Part shown: in pieces, positions 23,721 to 32,161 of the stretch
Numbering within the stretch: the first letter of the stretch is position 1
How the letters are laid out: the number at the start of each line of letters is the position of its first letter
Assembly (NCBI GenBank): GCA_030813035.1
Contig: JAUSTV010000002.1
DNA length: 64,000 bases
Origin: Bacillus_BA fengqiuensis
GTDB taxonomy: Bacteria > Bacillota > Bacilli > Bacillales > Bacillaceae_H
Strand: one strand, 5' to 3'
The notes under the pieces: generated by a model
Seen by the model: the letters and a program-made list of their open reading frames with translations, nothing else
What the model was told of the DNA's origin: nothing
Database searches by the model: none
Translations under genes and position numbers: made by a program

Positions 23721-25565
23721 GTGAAGATTCGTCAAGATTTACGCAATATTGCGATTATAGCCCACGTAGACCATGGGAAAACAACATTAGTAGACCAGCT
23801 TTTACGTCAATCCGGTACGTTCCGTGTAAATGAGCAAGTAGAGGAACGCGCAATGGATTCAAACGATCTTGAACGTGAGCGCGGTATTACCATTTTGGCT
23901 AAAAATACTGCGATTAACTATAAAGATACTCGCATCAACATTTTAGATACACCTGGCCATGCCGACTTCGGCGGTGAAGTAGAGCGTATCATGAAAATGG
24001 TTGACGGCGTATTATTAGTTGTTGATGCATACGAAGGCTGTATGCCGCAAACGCGCTTCGTATTAAAAAAAGCATTAGAGCAAAACTTAACGCCAATTGT
24101 CGTGGTAAATAAAATCGACCGCGATTTTGCCCGTCCAGAAGAAGTGGTAGATGAAGTAATCGATTTGTTCATTGAATTAGGTGCGAATGAAGAACAATTA
24201 GAATTCCCGGTTGTTTTTGCTTCAGCGATGAACGGGACGGCAAGTTTGGATCCAGATCCGACAAAACAAGAAGAAAACATGTCTTCGCTATTTGATACGA
24301 TTATCGAAAACATCCCGGCACCTGTCGATAATAGCGACGAGCCTCTTCAGTTCCAAGTAGCCATGTTAGACTATAATGATTATGTAGGCCGTATCGGTGT
24401 TGGACGAGTGTTCCGCGGAGAAATGAAAGTAGGGCAGCAAGTAGCGCTCATGAAGTTGGACGGTTCTGTCAAACAATTCCGTGTAACAAAAATGTTTGGC
24501 TTTATCGGATTAAAACGTGTTGAAATCCAAGAAGCAAAAGCTGGAGACTTAATTGCGGTTTCCGGGATGGAAGACATTAACGTAGGGGAAACGGTTTGTC
24601 CGACTGAACATCAGGAAGCCCTGCCAGTTTTACGTATCGACGAGCCGACATTGCAAATGACATTCCTTGTAAACAACAGTCCATTTGCAGGTCGTGAAGG
24701 GAAGTTTGTAACAGCACGTAAAATTGAAGAACGCCTTCGTTCACAGCTTGAAACAGATGTGAGTTTACGTGTAGAAAATACGGATTCACCGGATGCATGG
24801 ATTGTGTCAGGACGCGGTGAACTTCACCTTTCTATTTTAATTGAAAACATGCGTCGTGAAGGATATGAGCTTCAAGTATCCAAGCCGGAAGTTATCGTGA
24901 GGGAAATTGACGGGGTAAGATGTGAACCTGTTGAGCGTGTGCAAATCGATGTTCCTGAAGAGCACACAGGAGCCATTATGGAGTCTATGGGTGCACGTAA
25001 AGGTGAAATGGTTGACATGATCAATAATGGAAGCGGACAAGTTCGCCTAATCTTTATGGTGCCGGCTCGCGGATTAATTGGTTATACAACTGAATTCTTA
25101 TCCTTAACAAGAGGTTTCGGTATCATTAACCATTCATTCGACAGCTATCAGCCGATGCAGCCGGGACAAGTAGGAGGACGCCGTCAAGGTGTACTTGTAT
25201 CAATGGACACAGGCAAAGCGTCAACTTATGGCATCATGGGTGTAGAAGATCGCGGAATTATTTTTGTTGAGGCGGGTACGGACGTATATGAAGGTATGAT
25301 TGTTGGTGAACATACACGTGATAACGACCTTGTCGTGAACGTTTGTAAAGTAAAGCAAGCAACAAATATCCGTTCTGCCAATAAAGATCAAACGACGACC
25401 ATGAAAAAACCTCGCATCATGTCATTGGAGCAATCTCTTGAGTATTTGAACGAAGACGAATACTGTGAAATTACACCTGAATCGATTCGATTACGCAAGA
25501 AAATTCTAGATAAAAATGAACGTGAAAGAATCGCGAAGAAAAAGAAATACGCAGAAATGCAATAA
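23721..25565 (+). CDS. typA: Ribosome-binding GTPase TypA/BipA
   Basis: Translational GTPase of the EF-G-like superfamily; it associates with the ribosome and assists 50S assembly and stress/cold adaptation. G1 is AHVDHGKTT, G2 RGITI, G3 DTPGH, G4 NKID; the EF-Tu domain II-like part follows (from about 205) and then the two C-terminal domains specific to BipA. It has 614 residues. The GTG start (KIRQDLRNIAII) with AGGAGTG five bases upstream matches B. subtilis TypA; a frame opening seven codons earlier would overlap this site. Confidence 0.96.
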   Translation: MKIRQDLRNIAIIAHVDHGKTTLVDQLLRQSGTFRVNEQVEERAMDSNDLERERGITILAKNTAINYKDTRINILDTPGHADFGGEVERIMKMVDGVLLVVDAYEGCMPQTRFVLKKALEQNLTPIVVVNKIDRDFARPEEVVDEVIDLFIELGANEEQLEFPVVFASAMNGTASLDPDPTKQEENMSSLFDTIIENIPAPVDNSDEPLQFQVAMLDYNDYVGRIGVGRVFRGEMKVGQQVALMKLDGSVKQFRVTKMFGFIGLKRVEIQEAKAGDLIAVSGMEDINVGETVCPTEHQEALPVLRIDEPTLQMTFLVNNSPFAGREGKFVTARKIEERLRSQLETDVSLRVENTDSPDAWIVSGRGELHLSILIENMRREGYELQVSKPEVIVREIDGVRCEPVERVQIDVPEEHTGAIMESMGARKGEMVDMINNGSGQVRLIFMVPARGLIGYTTEFLSLTRGFGIINHSFDSYQPMQPGQVGGRRQGVLVSMDTGKASTYGIMGVEDRGIIFVEAGTDVYEGMIVGEHTRDNDLVVNVCKVKQATNIRSANKDQTTTMKKPRIMSLEQSLEYLNEDEYCEITPESIRLRKKILDKNERERIAKKKKYAEMQ

Positions 25566-25598
25566 TGTTTAAAGGCAGCAAAGGGAGGGGGAGATGAA

Positions 25599-25916
25599 AT
25601 GGACGTAAAAGAGCATTTGTCCTTTTTTGCCGCTCTTTATAAGGTAGGGGACAACCCGGAGGCAGGAATGTGGTTATTGTATTTGACCATCTTTGCATTG
25701 TCTGTTCTTGTATATAAATTGGGGTTCGCCAAGAAACTTCCGATTTTAAAATCAGCCGTCATCTATACGTTTCTTGCCCTCGGTTGTACTGTTTTGACAT
25801 TTTTAGGCATCTTTTTGCCTGTAGCAGAAGGATTAGTTGTCGCAGCCCTCGTATTAATTATATATAAGATTCGCTTGTATCAATCAAAAAAGCAAGAAGC
25901 GAATTCGAATTTGTAA
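25599..25916 (+). CDS. ylaH: YlaH-like membrane protein
   Basis: A 105-residue protein with three hydrophobic helices (MWLLYLTIFALSVLVYKLGF, SAVIYTFLALGCTVLTFLGI, AEGLVVAALVLIIYKI) and a basic, polar C-terminus. Position directly after typA and overall pattern agree with B. subtilis YlaH; its function is unknown. GGGAGGGGGAGATGAA precedes the ATG. It is likely in one transcript with typA and the next gene, as the gaps are 33 and 15 bases with no terminator. Confidence 0.85.
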   Translation: MDVKEHLSFFAALYKVGDNPEAGMWLLYLTIFALSVLVYKLGFAKKLPILKSAVIYTFLALGCTVLTFLGIFLPVAEGLVVAALVLIIYKIRLYQSKKQEANSNL

Positions 25917-25931
25917 AAAGGGGCTGTCAGC

Positions 25932-26219
25932 ATGAAATCGGTTCAAGATACGATATACAATTGGTTGACGATTAAGGTCGTGGCGGATGCCAGGCCGGAT
26001 GATCATGCTGCACAAGAAACGCTTTCGTTTTTTGAACAGTTATTAACGGTGGACCATCAAGTAGAGAATGTACGGTTTACGAAAGATGACATCATGTATC
26101 TTGTGACGTATATGGTAGGTGGGGAAGAAAAGGTTGCGCGCTTTCCTGTCGAGTTAATCGATATCATGTATGAACAAATCGAGAAAGAACCGCATAAATA
26201 TGTAAACTATCCTCAATAA
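25932..26219 (+). CDS. Conserved hypothetical, 95 residues
   Basis: A small acidic soluble protein starting MKSVQDTIYNWLTIKVVADA, with DDIMYLVTYMVGGEEKVARF and a Tyr/His-rich end. I do not recognise a named family, although it has the look of a compact alpha/beta protein. It follows ylaH by 15 bases with AAAGGGG upstream, so it is probably in the typA-ylaH transcript, and it ends at a bidirectional terminator facing ylaI. Confidence 0.75.
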   Translation: MKSVQDTIYNWLTIKVVADARPDDHAAQETLSFFEQLLTVDHQVENVRFTKDDIMYLVTYMVGGEEKVARFPVELIDIMYEQIEKEPHKYVNYPQ

Positions 26220-26257
26220 AAAATACTCATCCCCTGCCGGGGGATGAGTATTTTTTT
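26218..26257. terminator. Bidirectional terminator
   Basis: AAAAAATACTCATCCCC with a perfect complement and a four-base loop, A/T tails on both sides, between convergent genes. Confidence 0.92.
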
Positions 26258-26258
26258 C

Positions 26259-26459
26259 TTACCAATCTTCTTCTATTTTCCGTGATTGATATAAGTTGAA
26301 TTTACCTGATGCGGCTCTTTCCTTTGTGCGCTTTTCAATTCGGCTATGGCAATCCGAGCACATGTATGTATGAATAGGGCGATTACGCAAGCGTTTAGCT
26401 GTTAATGTTTCATCCTCAATGGACTCAATTTTGTCACATAATACACACTTCACTCTCAT
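26259..26459 (-). CDS. ylaI: YlaI-family zinc-ribbon protein (DUF2197)
   Basis: A 66-residue protein with two CxxC pairs, VKCVLCDK near the start and YMCSDCHSRI about 30 residues later, a classic zinc-ribbon spacing. The segment LTAKRLRNRPIHTYMC is characteristic of YlaI. The function is unknown; the zinc ribbon suggests nucleic-acid or protein binding. The ATG has GAGGTGG upstream; an in-frame GTG three codons earlier overlaps that site. Confidence 0.88.
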   Translation of the reverse strand: MRVKCVLCDKIESIEDETLTAKRLRNRPIHTYMCSDCHSRIEKRTKERAASGKFNLYQSRKIEEDW

Positions 26460-26672
26460 TTTTTCCACCTCAAAGCTTTAATTGTTATAAAAATAAAGGA
26501 TATATTGATTATGAGCGGAAAGAAAGAAGGATGTCAATTTATTTTCGTCGAAGAATGCTCATGAAGGAAAAAACGTGATGGTATTTAACATGATGAAATT
26601 TTCACGTTTCCTTTATTAGAAAAAATAGGTACTATAAAGTAAAATCAATAATGAATTTGGGAGGGAATTAAG

Positions 26673-27128
26673 TTGGCTAATCAAGTAGAACAAACCTTAA
26701 TTGAACCATTATTCGATAGCTTGCAAAAGGAACGCTTTGTAACTTTGGCAACGGTGGATTTTGAAACGAAAGCGCCAAATGTCAGTGCTATTTCATGGAT
26801 TTTAGCGAAAGATTCATCTCATATTTATTTTGCAGTGGACAACCGTTCCCGGATTGTAACCAATATCCAAAACCACAGCGGTGTAGTTATTAATATTATT
26901 GCGAATGAATCTTGTTATTCCATTAGCGGTTCTGCTTCGGTAAAACAAGAACGATTAGAGGGAGTTCCATTAAAGCTGGCATTGATTGAAGTAAACATTA
27001 CCGAAGTGCGTGATGTCATGTTTTATGGATCTAAAATTGCAGCAGAGCCTGTATATGAAAAAACATATGATCCAACGGCTGCCGCGAAGCTTGATAAACA
27101 AGTAATGGATGCGATGAGACATGTGTGA
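26673..27128 (+). CDS. Pyridoxamine 5'-phosphate oxidase-like protein
   Basis: A 151-residue split-barrel flavin-binding-fold protein: FVTLATVDFETKAPNVSAIS at the N-terminus (like PNPOx beta strands), YFAVDNRSRIVTNIQNHSGV in the middle and SISGSASVKQERLEG after. It may correspond to B. subtilis YlaL, but here it precedes ylaJ and ylaK, not follows them. FMN or heme/F420 binding is possible, but the activity is unknown. The GTG/TTG region has GGGAGGGAATTAA before a TTG start. Confidence 0.75.
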   Translation: MANQVEQTLIEPLFDSLQKERFVTLATVDFETKAPNVSAISWILAKDSSHIYFAVDNRSRIVTNIQNHSGVVINIIANESCYSISGSASVKQERLEGVPLKLALIEVNITEVRDVMFYGSKIAAEPVYEKTYDPTAAAKLDKQVMDAMRHV

Positions 27129-27131
27129 CAA

Positions 27132-27175
27132 CAAATAAAACAGAGGGACCTCGTTCGGTCCATCTGTTTTATTTG
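27132..27175. terminator. Bidirectional terminator
   Basis: CAAATAAAACAGAGGGACC opposite GGTCCATCTGTTTTATTTG with a six-base loop, between the PNPOx-like gene and convergent ylaJ. Confidence 0.92.
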
Positions 27176-27765
27176 TATAGATGATTATTGGATTGATCTT
27201 GTTGTTCTTTCTTTAATTCTTTTTGTTCGCCAGCCGGAAGTTTATCGTCATTCGTTTCCGTTTCCGATGGATTTTTTCTTATTTCACTTGCCGCTTCAGG
27301 GATAATTCGTCCAGCGATATCAGCAAGTTCTTCTAAAAAACCGGTAACAGGCTTGCCGTTTCGAATATCGCCTCCGATTTCGCGTAAACGCGCATAGGTA
27401 TCCGGATCAGCGATGACAATCGCGTTTGCTCCAAAAGGATCTTTTTTTAAGCTTTCTGCTACTGAATATTTGATAGACCCGACTTCCGAACGCTCTAATT
27501 TCGCATCTACGTCAATTCCTACTAATGCGTACTTTCCAACAACTACAGCAGTCGCATCATTGACATTTGGAATACTGGAGGCGAGCTGGACGAGATGGCG
27601 CGAAATATCCTCGGCGGAACGCTTTTGAACCTGTTCAGGTACACTGTTTTTAACTCGAATCAATTCTGCTTGGTTATCGTTTTCTTCAACAGATTGTTGA
27701 TTCATGGAACAAGCGGATAAAATACAAGAGAAAAAGACTGTGAAAAGCAAGAGCCGTTTGGCCAT
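27169..27765 (-). CDS. ylaJ: YhcN/YlaJ-family sporulation lipoprotein
   Basis: Predicted spore lipoprotein. It has a signal peptide with lipobox LSAC (Cys near residue 19), then a helical/beta domain with VVVGKYALVGIDVDAKLERS and ANAIVIADPDTYARL that defines the YhcN/YlaJ family, and a low-complexity, Lys/Glu/Gln-rich C-terminus. Family members are found in the spore inner membrane or are required for efficient germination/outgrowth. It is transcribed opposite to ylaK. Confidence 0.92.
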   Translation of the reverse strand: MAKRLLLFTVFFSCILSACSMNQQSVEENDNQAELIRVKNSVPEQVQKRSAEDISRHLVQLASSIPNVNDATAVVVGKYALVGIDVDAKLERSEVGSIKYSVAESLKKDPFGANAIVIADPDTYARLREIGGDIRNGKPVTGFLEELADIAGRIIPEAASEIRKNPSETETNDDKLPAGEQKELKKEQQDQSNNHLYK

Positions 27766-27908
27766 ATGAAAAAATCCCCCTTTTTACTTGAGATTCTTGT
27801 CTTTATTGTTTAATAAATCTTCTATCTTTATACGTTAATTCATATATTTAAGACAAACGTTCCTTCATCAATGTTCACTTACATAAGGGAGGCGAGAAAG
27901 GGAGCCAT

Positions 27909-27956
27909 CAAGTAGTGGATGGAGCCAACATTTACTACTTCTCGAAAAACTACTTG
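27909..27956 (+). promoter_or_regulatory. Leader hairpin before ylaK
   Basis: CAAGTAGT and ACTACTTG separated by 32 bases, ending five bases before the AGGAGG of ylaK. Folding would bring the ribosome binding site close to a helix end. Confidence 0.4.
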
Positions 27957-27973
27957 GGGTAGGAGGCGGAAGA

Positions 27974-29302
27974 TTGAGAAAAGTTTATGTATTAGATACG
28001 AATGTTTTATTGCAAGATCCGCATTCGATTTTTTCTTTTGAAGATAATGAAGTGGTGATACCGGCTGTCGTATTGGAGGAAGTAGACTCTAAAAAACGAA
28101 ATATGGATGAGGTGGGCAGAAATGCCCGGCATGTTTCCAAACTTATTGATAATTTAAGGCAAGATGGAAAGCTTCATGAGAAAATTCCACTGGAAACAGG
28201 AGGATTTTTACGGATTGAGCTGAACCACCGTTCATTCCATCAACTTCAGGAGATTTTTGTAGAGAAGACGAACGACAATCGTATATTGGCTGTGGCCAAA
28301 AATTTATCACTTGAAGAAGAAACGAAAGAAGAGGGAAGACAAGTTATTTTAGTAAGCAAAGATGTACTTGTACGAGTGAAAGCAGATGCGATCGGGTTAG
28401 AGGCTGAAGATTTTTTGAGTGACAGAGTCGTAGAGTATGACAGTATTTATAAAGGGTTTTTAGAAGTATACATTCAAAAGGATTTACTAAGTATGTTTTA
28501 TGAAAAAGGGGAATTACCTCTTTCCCAGATGGCGAATCATCCTTTTTATCCAAACCAGTTCGTTGTAATGAAAGACGCATTTGGAAGCTCGGGTTCGGCT
28601 GTCGGAATTGTAGATCAAGCAGGAAAAAAAGTTCGTAAGCTTGTATACGAATATGATCATATATGGGGAATCAAGCCGAGGAATGTCCAGCAAACGATGG
28701 CACTGGAGCTTTTGCTCCGGGATGATGTATCCCTTGTGACATTAATCGGGAAAGCTGGAACAGGGAAAACGCTCCTTGCATTGGCTGCAGGTTTAATGCA
28801 AACCGAAGATTTGGGTTATTTCAAAAAACTGCTGGTCGCACGGCCTATCGTTCCCGTCGGAAAGGATCTCGGTTTTCTGCCGGGAGAAAAACAAGAAAAA
28901 TTAAGGCCCTGGGTCCAGCCCATTTATGATAACTTAGAGTATTTATTTAATACGAAAAAACCGGGAGAACTTGATGCTATTTTAGCAGGCATGGGATCAA
29001 TTGAAGTAGAGGCTCTCACGTACATTCGCGGAAGAAGCATCCCAGACCAGTTTATCATCATTGATGAAGCCCAAAATTTGACAAAACATGAAGTGAAAAC
29101 GATTTTAACAAGGGTAGGAGAACGAAGCAAAATTGTGTTAATGGGAGATCCGGCTCAAATCGACCACCCTTATTTGGACGAATATAACAATGGACTCACA
29201 TATGTAGTAGAAAAATTTAAAGATCAAAAGATTTCCGGACATGTCAACCTTGTTAAAGGGGAGCGCTCTGCTCTGGCACAGCTGGCAGCAGATTTGCTCT
29301 AA
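27974..29302 (+). CDS. ylaK: PIN-domain/PhoH-family ATPase
   Basis: A two-domain protein: an N-terminal PIN nuclease-like domain (YVLDTNVLLQDP at residues 4-15 with acidic residues to about 130) and a C-terminal PhoH ATPase (Walker A GKAGTGKTLLAL near 263, Walker B FIIIDEAQNLT near 360). PIN-PhoH proteins act as RNA helicase/nucleases (shown for mycobacterial PhoH2); YlaK of B. subtilis belongs here. The TTG start has AGGAGG seven bases upstream. The 442-residue length is standard. The biological substrate is not known. Confidence 0.92.
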   Translation: MRKVYVLDTNVLLQDPHSIFSFEDNEVVIPAVVLEEVDSKKRNMDEVGRNARHVSKLIDNLRQDGKLHEKIPLETGGFLRIELNHRSFHQLQEIFVEKTNDNRILAVAKNLSLEEETKEEGRQVILVSKDVLVRVKADAIGLEAEDFLSDRVVEYDSIYKGFLEVYIQKDLLSMFYEKGELPLSQMANHPFYPNQFVVMKDAFGSSGSAVGIVDQAGKKVRKLVYEYDHIWGIKPRNVQQTMALELLLRDDVSLVTLIGKAGTGKTLLALAAGLMQTEDLGYFKKLLVARPIVPVGKDLGFLPGEKQEKLRPWVQPIYDNLEYLFNTKKPGELDAILAGMGSIEVEALTYIRGRSIPDQFIIIDEAQNLTKHEVKTILTRVGERSKIVLMGDPAQIDHPYLDEYNNGLTYVVEKFKDQKISGHVNLVKGERSALAQLAADLL

Positions 29303-29386
29303 GGGGTATGAAAGCACTCCTCCAAGCGGCTGAAAAAGGATGAAGGCGATATACAGAAAAAAGACTGTCAATCCCTTCCAAACAAG

Positions 29387-29426
29387 AGGAGGACTCACCT
29401 GGAAAAATTTCTTGTCGAGTCCTCCT
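29387..29426. terminator. Hairpin downstream of ylaK
   Basis: AGGAGGACTC opposite GAGTCCTCCT with a 20-base loop in the gap between ylaK and the convergent gene. There is no strong T-run, so termination is uncertain. Confidence 0.45.
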
Positions 29427-29472
29427 GCAGGGTGGGAGGTTGCGTTCATTATGTTAAATCGGGAGGGTCTTC

Positions 29473-29970
29473 TTATTTAATGATAAATTTGCGAATATGT
29501 TTAATTGGTTCATTCCGATTAGAACCGTCGCCAAAATAAATGTGGACAGGACCGTCTTCTTTAAGAGGCTTACCATTATGGGAGAAAGCCAAAATAAACG
29601 TATCTGCTTCTTGAAGCGGGACTTCGATCGTCTTATTTTCTGTTTCAATTAAGCAAACAGATGCATCTTCACCCGGCTCCGCGTTCTTTAAAAAATGCTT
29701 GAAGGCGATTCCAAATGAACCGTTTATAATTTTTTCTTTTTCAAACTTTTTCTCTGTTTTTAATGTCGGAGGGAAGACCGCTCCTTCACGTATTTCCCGG
29801 TCCCATTGAGCAGAGATATTCTTTGTATAAGCAGCCAGCTCGTCCTCTTTTTCGGTATTTGAAATAAAGTAATTATTTAAATCCACTTTACGATCATCGA
29901 AAATCCAAACCCCCGGATCTAACGTGATTTTGTATTTTACATTTCCTTCGATAGGTAAAATATTTTCCAT
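29473..29970 (-). CDS. Conserved Bacillaceae protein of unknown function
   Basis: A 165-residue soluble protein. The blocks KYKITLDPGVWIFDDRKVDL, AQWDREIREGAVFPPTLKTE and DGPVHIYFGDGSNRNEPIKH are strongly reminiscent of a conserved Bacillus protein that databases variously label as hypothetical or, doubtfully, as a peptidyl-prolyl isomerase; I assign no function. Two ATGs four codons apart are possible; the second is used because AAGGA abuts the first. It is monocistronic, between ylaK and ylaN. Confidence 0.75.
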   Translation of the reverse strand: MENILPIEGNVKYKITLDPGVWIFDDRKVDLNNYFISNTEKEDELAAYTKNISAQWDREIREGAVFPPTLKTEKKFEKEKIINGSFGIAFKHFLKNAEPGEDASVCLIETENKTIEVPLQEADTFILAFSHNGKPLKEDGPVHIYFGDGSNRNEPIKHIRKFIIK

Positions 29971-30130
29971 CTTTGTCACCATTCCTTTTTCCCCAAGTCT
30001 CTTTTAGTATAAAGATTTTATGGAAAGATGTCACCATTTGACTGTCCTGTTTTTTCTTGCAATTTCAACAGTTTAACGATATTATTTAAAGATAGAATCA
30101 GGAATATGCTCGGGAACGGAGGGACTGATT

Positions 30131-30412
30131 TTGACGCCTGAGATTACAATAGATCATCGTGATAAAGCATATGCGCTCTTAAAAGCAGATGCGGAGAAAA
30201 TTTTAAAGCTTATTCAAGTACAAATGGATAATCTTACGATGCCGCAATGTCCGTTGTATGAAGAAGTTTTAGATACACAAATGTTCGGATTATCGAGGGA
30301 GATTGACTTTGCCGTACGTCTGGAACTTATTGACGAACCTACGGGGAAAGCATTGTTAGATCGTCTTGAACGTGAACTGTCAGCGCTGCATGAAGCGTTT
30401 ACAAAAAAGTAA
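30131..30412 (+). CDS. ylaN: YlaN, UPF0358 (Fur-linked iron-response protein)
   Basis: A 93-residue helical protein (ALLKADAEKILKLIQVQMDN then CPLYEEVLDTQMFGLSREID then LIDEPTGKALLDRLERELSA), a near-exact fit to YlaN/UPF0358. In B. subtilis it is needed for growth when iron is scarce, and in Staphylococcus and Bacillus it has been linked to binding Fur and ferrous iron. A TTG start with GGAGGGACTGATT upstream fits the family N-terminus. It has its own terminator. Confidence 0.95.
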   Translation: MTPEITIDHRDKAYALLKADAEKILKLIQVQMDNLTMPQCPLYEEVLDTQMFGLSREIDFAVRLELIDEPTGKALLDRLERELSALHEAFTKK

Positions 30413-30432
30413 GCGACAATATACACTCAGTT

Positions 30433-30467
30433 AACTCAAACTATAATTTCCTTAGTTTGAGTTTTTT
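30433..30467 (+). terminator. ylaN terminator
   Basis: AACTCAAACTA opposite TAGTTTGAGTT, nine-base loop, then TTTTT. Confidence 0.9.
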
Positions 30468-30765
30468 CATAAGAGACTGACGGCTCATTTCAGTTCATAA
30501 AACAAGATTCTCTTCCTTTTCTGAGCTGATAAATCCTTATGAAAAAATGCACCATTGGCTGGTTTTATTGAGGAATAGGGCGGCACTTTCTTTTATAAAA
30601 GCCGCCTGCAAGCGTAAAATGAGAGGTAAGGAAATAGAATTTATACAGATTCGTTCATAAATATAACAATTTTCCTCCACAAAAATAGAGAAAATATAGT
30701 AAGATGGAAGTAACAGTCTTGTTGCTTCATACCTTCCAAAATGGATGTGTAAAGGAAGAGGTAAG
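30468..30765. other. Intergenic region upstream of ftsW
   Basis: No gene seen. It holds a hairpin with GGCGGC (30579-30584) opposite GCCGCC (30601-30606), loop TTTTATAAAA-like, and an AT-rich segment just before ftsW that must contain its promoter, though no clear -35/-10 pair stands out. Confidence 0.4.
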
Positions 30766-31989
30766 ATGTTTAAAAGAATGTTCCGATATTACGATTATTC
30801 CCTTATTATTGCCATCGTGTGTTTATGCGCAATTGGACTCGTCATGATTTACAGTGCGAGTATGGTTACGAGTGTGACACGTTTTGATGTGCCTTACGAT
30901 TATTTTTACAATCGTCAAAAAATATGGCTCGCATTTTCTTTTTTGGTGTTTTTCGCCACAATGATACTGCCATATAAAATCTATTTAAAATTGATTCCAA
31001 TTGCGATTGGAATCATCATCGCTACATTATTCATTTTATTTATACTTGGATTATTTGGGCTTGGACACACGGCTGGGAATGCAACAAGTTGGTTTAAAGT
31101 TGGCGGAGCCAGCGTTCAGCCGGCAGAGTTCGCGAAAATTGGACTTGTTATGTATTTAGCTATGGTCTTTTCAAAAAGACAAGAATACATCAATGACTTC
31201 CGAAAAGCATTTATTGGACCCATTGCCATCACTCTCATTATTGTAGGTCTTGTTATGGTTCAGCCTGACTTTGGAACGGCCATGATCATTGGCGTGATAG
31301 CCGCAGGTGTAATGTCATGTTCAGGAATCAGCTTAAAAACCTTCTTTAAATTGGTTCGACTGGCAATAGGTCTCGCTTTAGTAGCAATCCCTATTGGAAT
31401 GGTGACAGGTTATGTATCCGAAGAACGTATATCGCGCTTCACGGGAGCAAGCGATCCGTTCAAGCATGCGGAAGATGCCGGTTATCAGCTTGTGAATTCC
31501 TATTTAGCCATTGGTTCCGGTGGGATTAAAGGATTGGGTCTTGGGGAAAGCATTCAAAAGTATGGGTATTTGCCAGAATCCCATACCGATTTTATCATGG
31601 CGGTCATTGCTGAAGAATTGGGATTCTTCGGTGTGTCAATCGTCTTGATATTGTTATTCTTCATCGTAGCCAAAACATTGCTGTTGGCTAAAAAGTGTGA
31701 TGACCCATTCGGCAGTTTAATTTGTGTAGGAGTGGGCACCATGATCGGTTTGCAGTCGGCTATCAACCTTGGCGGTTTAATCGGATTAATTCCCATCACA
31801 GGGGTTCCTCTACCGTTTATTAGCTATGGTGGTTCTTCCCTTGTATTATTGATGATTTCAATGGGACTCGTTGTGAACATTTCCATGTTTGTCAATTATC
31901 GAAAAGATAAGAAAAAACAAGGGAATATGCCGCAACAAAAAGCGGGTGCTAAAAAAGGAAGCACAATCTCTTTAAATTCAGATGTGTAA
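30766..31989 (+). CDS. ftsW: Peptidoglycan glycosyltransferase FtsW
   Basis: SEDS-family integral membrane glycosyltransferase that polymerises lipid II at the division septum together with a class-b penicillin-binding protein. Ten hydrophobic segments are seen. PITGVPLPFISYGGSSLVLL (about 347-366) is the SEDS signature; WFKVGGASVQPAEFAK near 105 and MVQPDFGTAMI near 165 hold the conserved catalytic-region residues. The 407-residue length, and the order ylaN-ftsW-pycA as in B. subtilis, favour FtsW over RodA/SpoVE. GGAAGAGGTAAG supports the inner ATG, not the GTG-type frame opening seven codons earlier. Confidence 0.94.
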   Translation: MFKRMFRYYDYSLIIAIVCLCAIGLVMIYSASMVTSVTRFDVPYDYFYNRQKIWLAFSFLVFFATMILPYKIYLKLIPIAIGIIIATLFILFILGLFGLGHTAGNATSWFKVGGASVQPAEFAKIGLVMYLAMVFSKRQEYINDFRKAFIGPIAITLIIVGLVMVQPDFGTAMIIGVIAAGVMSCSGISLKTFFKLVRLAIGLALVAIPIGMVTGYVSEERISRFTGASDPFKHAEDAGYQLVNSYLAIGSGGIKGLGLGESIQKYGYLPESHTDFIMAVIAEELGFFGVSIVLILLFFIVAKTLLLAKKCDDPFGSLICVGVGTMIGLQSAINLGGLIGLIPITGVPLPFISYGGSSLVLLMISMGLVVNISMFVNYRKDKKKQGNMPQQKAGAKKGSTISLNSDV

Positions 31990-32013
31990 AACGATGGGGA
32001 CTTCCCCATCGTT
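31990..32013 (+). terminator. ftsW terminator
   Basis: AACGATGGGGA opposite TCCCCATCGTT with a two-base gap directly after the stop codon; the T-run is weak (CTATATATATTTTG). Confidence 0.7.
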
Positions 32014-32028
32014 CTATATATATTTTGT

Positions 32029-32115
32029 CTCTGTTAAATGATAGTGTTGATTTCCAATCTTTTTTGACATTCTTACGAAAGCCGGAGTCAAAATAAATAT
32101 TGGACCTTAACAGAG
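32029..32115. repeat. Small inverted-repeat element upstream of pycA
   Basis: CTCTGTTAA (32029-32037) opposite TTAACAGAG (32107-32115), with nested TCCAAT/ATTGGA and TTTTGAC/GTCAAAA. The ends match those of the element at 38342-38435 (GGCTCTGTTAA), while the interiors differ. It ends 46 bases before pycA and so must lie in its 5' region. Confidence 0.65.
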
Positions 32116-32161
32116 CCTATACTTTAAAGGTAATTAAAGAGTTTGAAAGGGGATGTACAGC

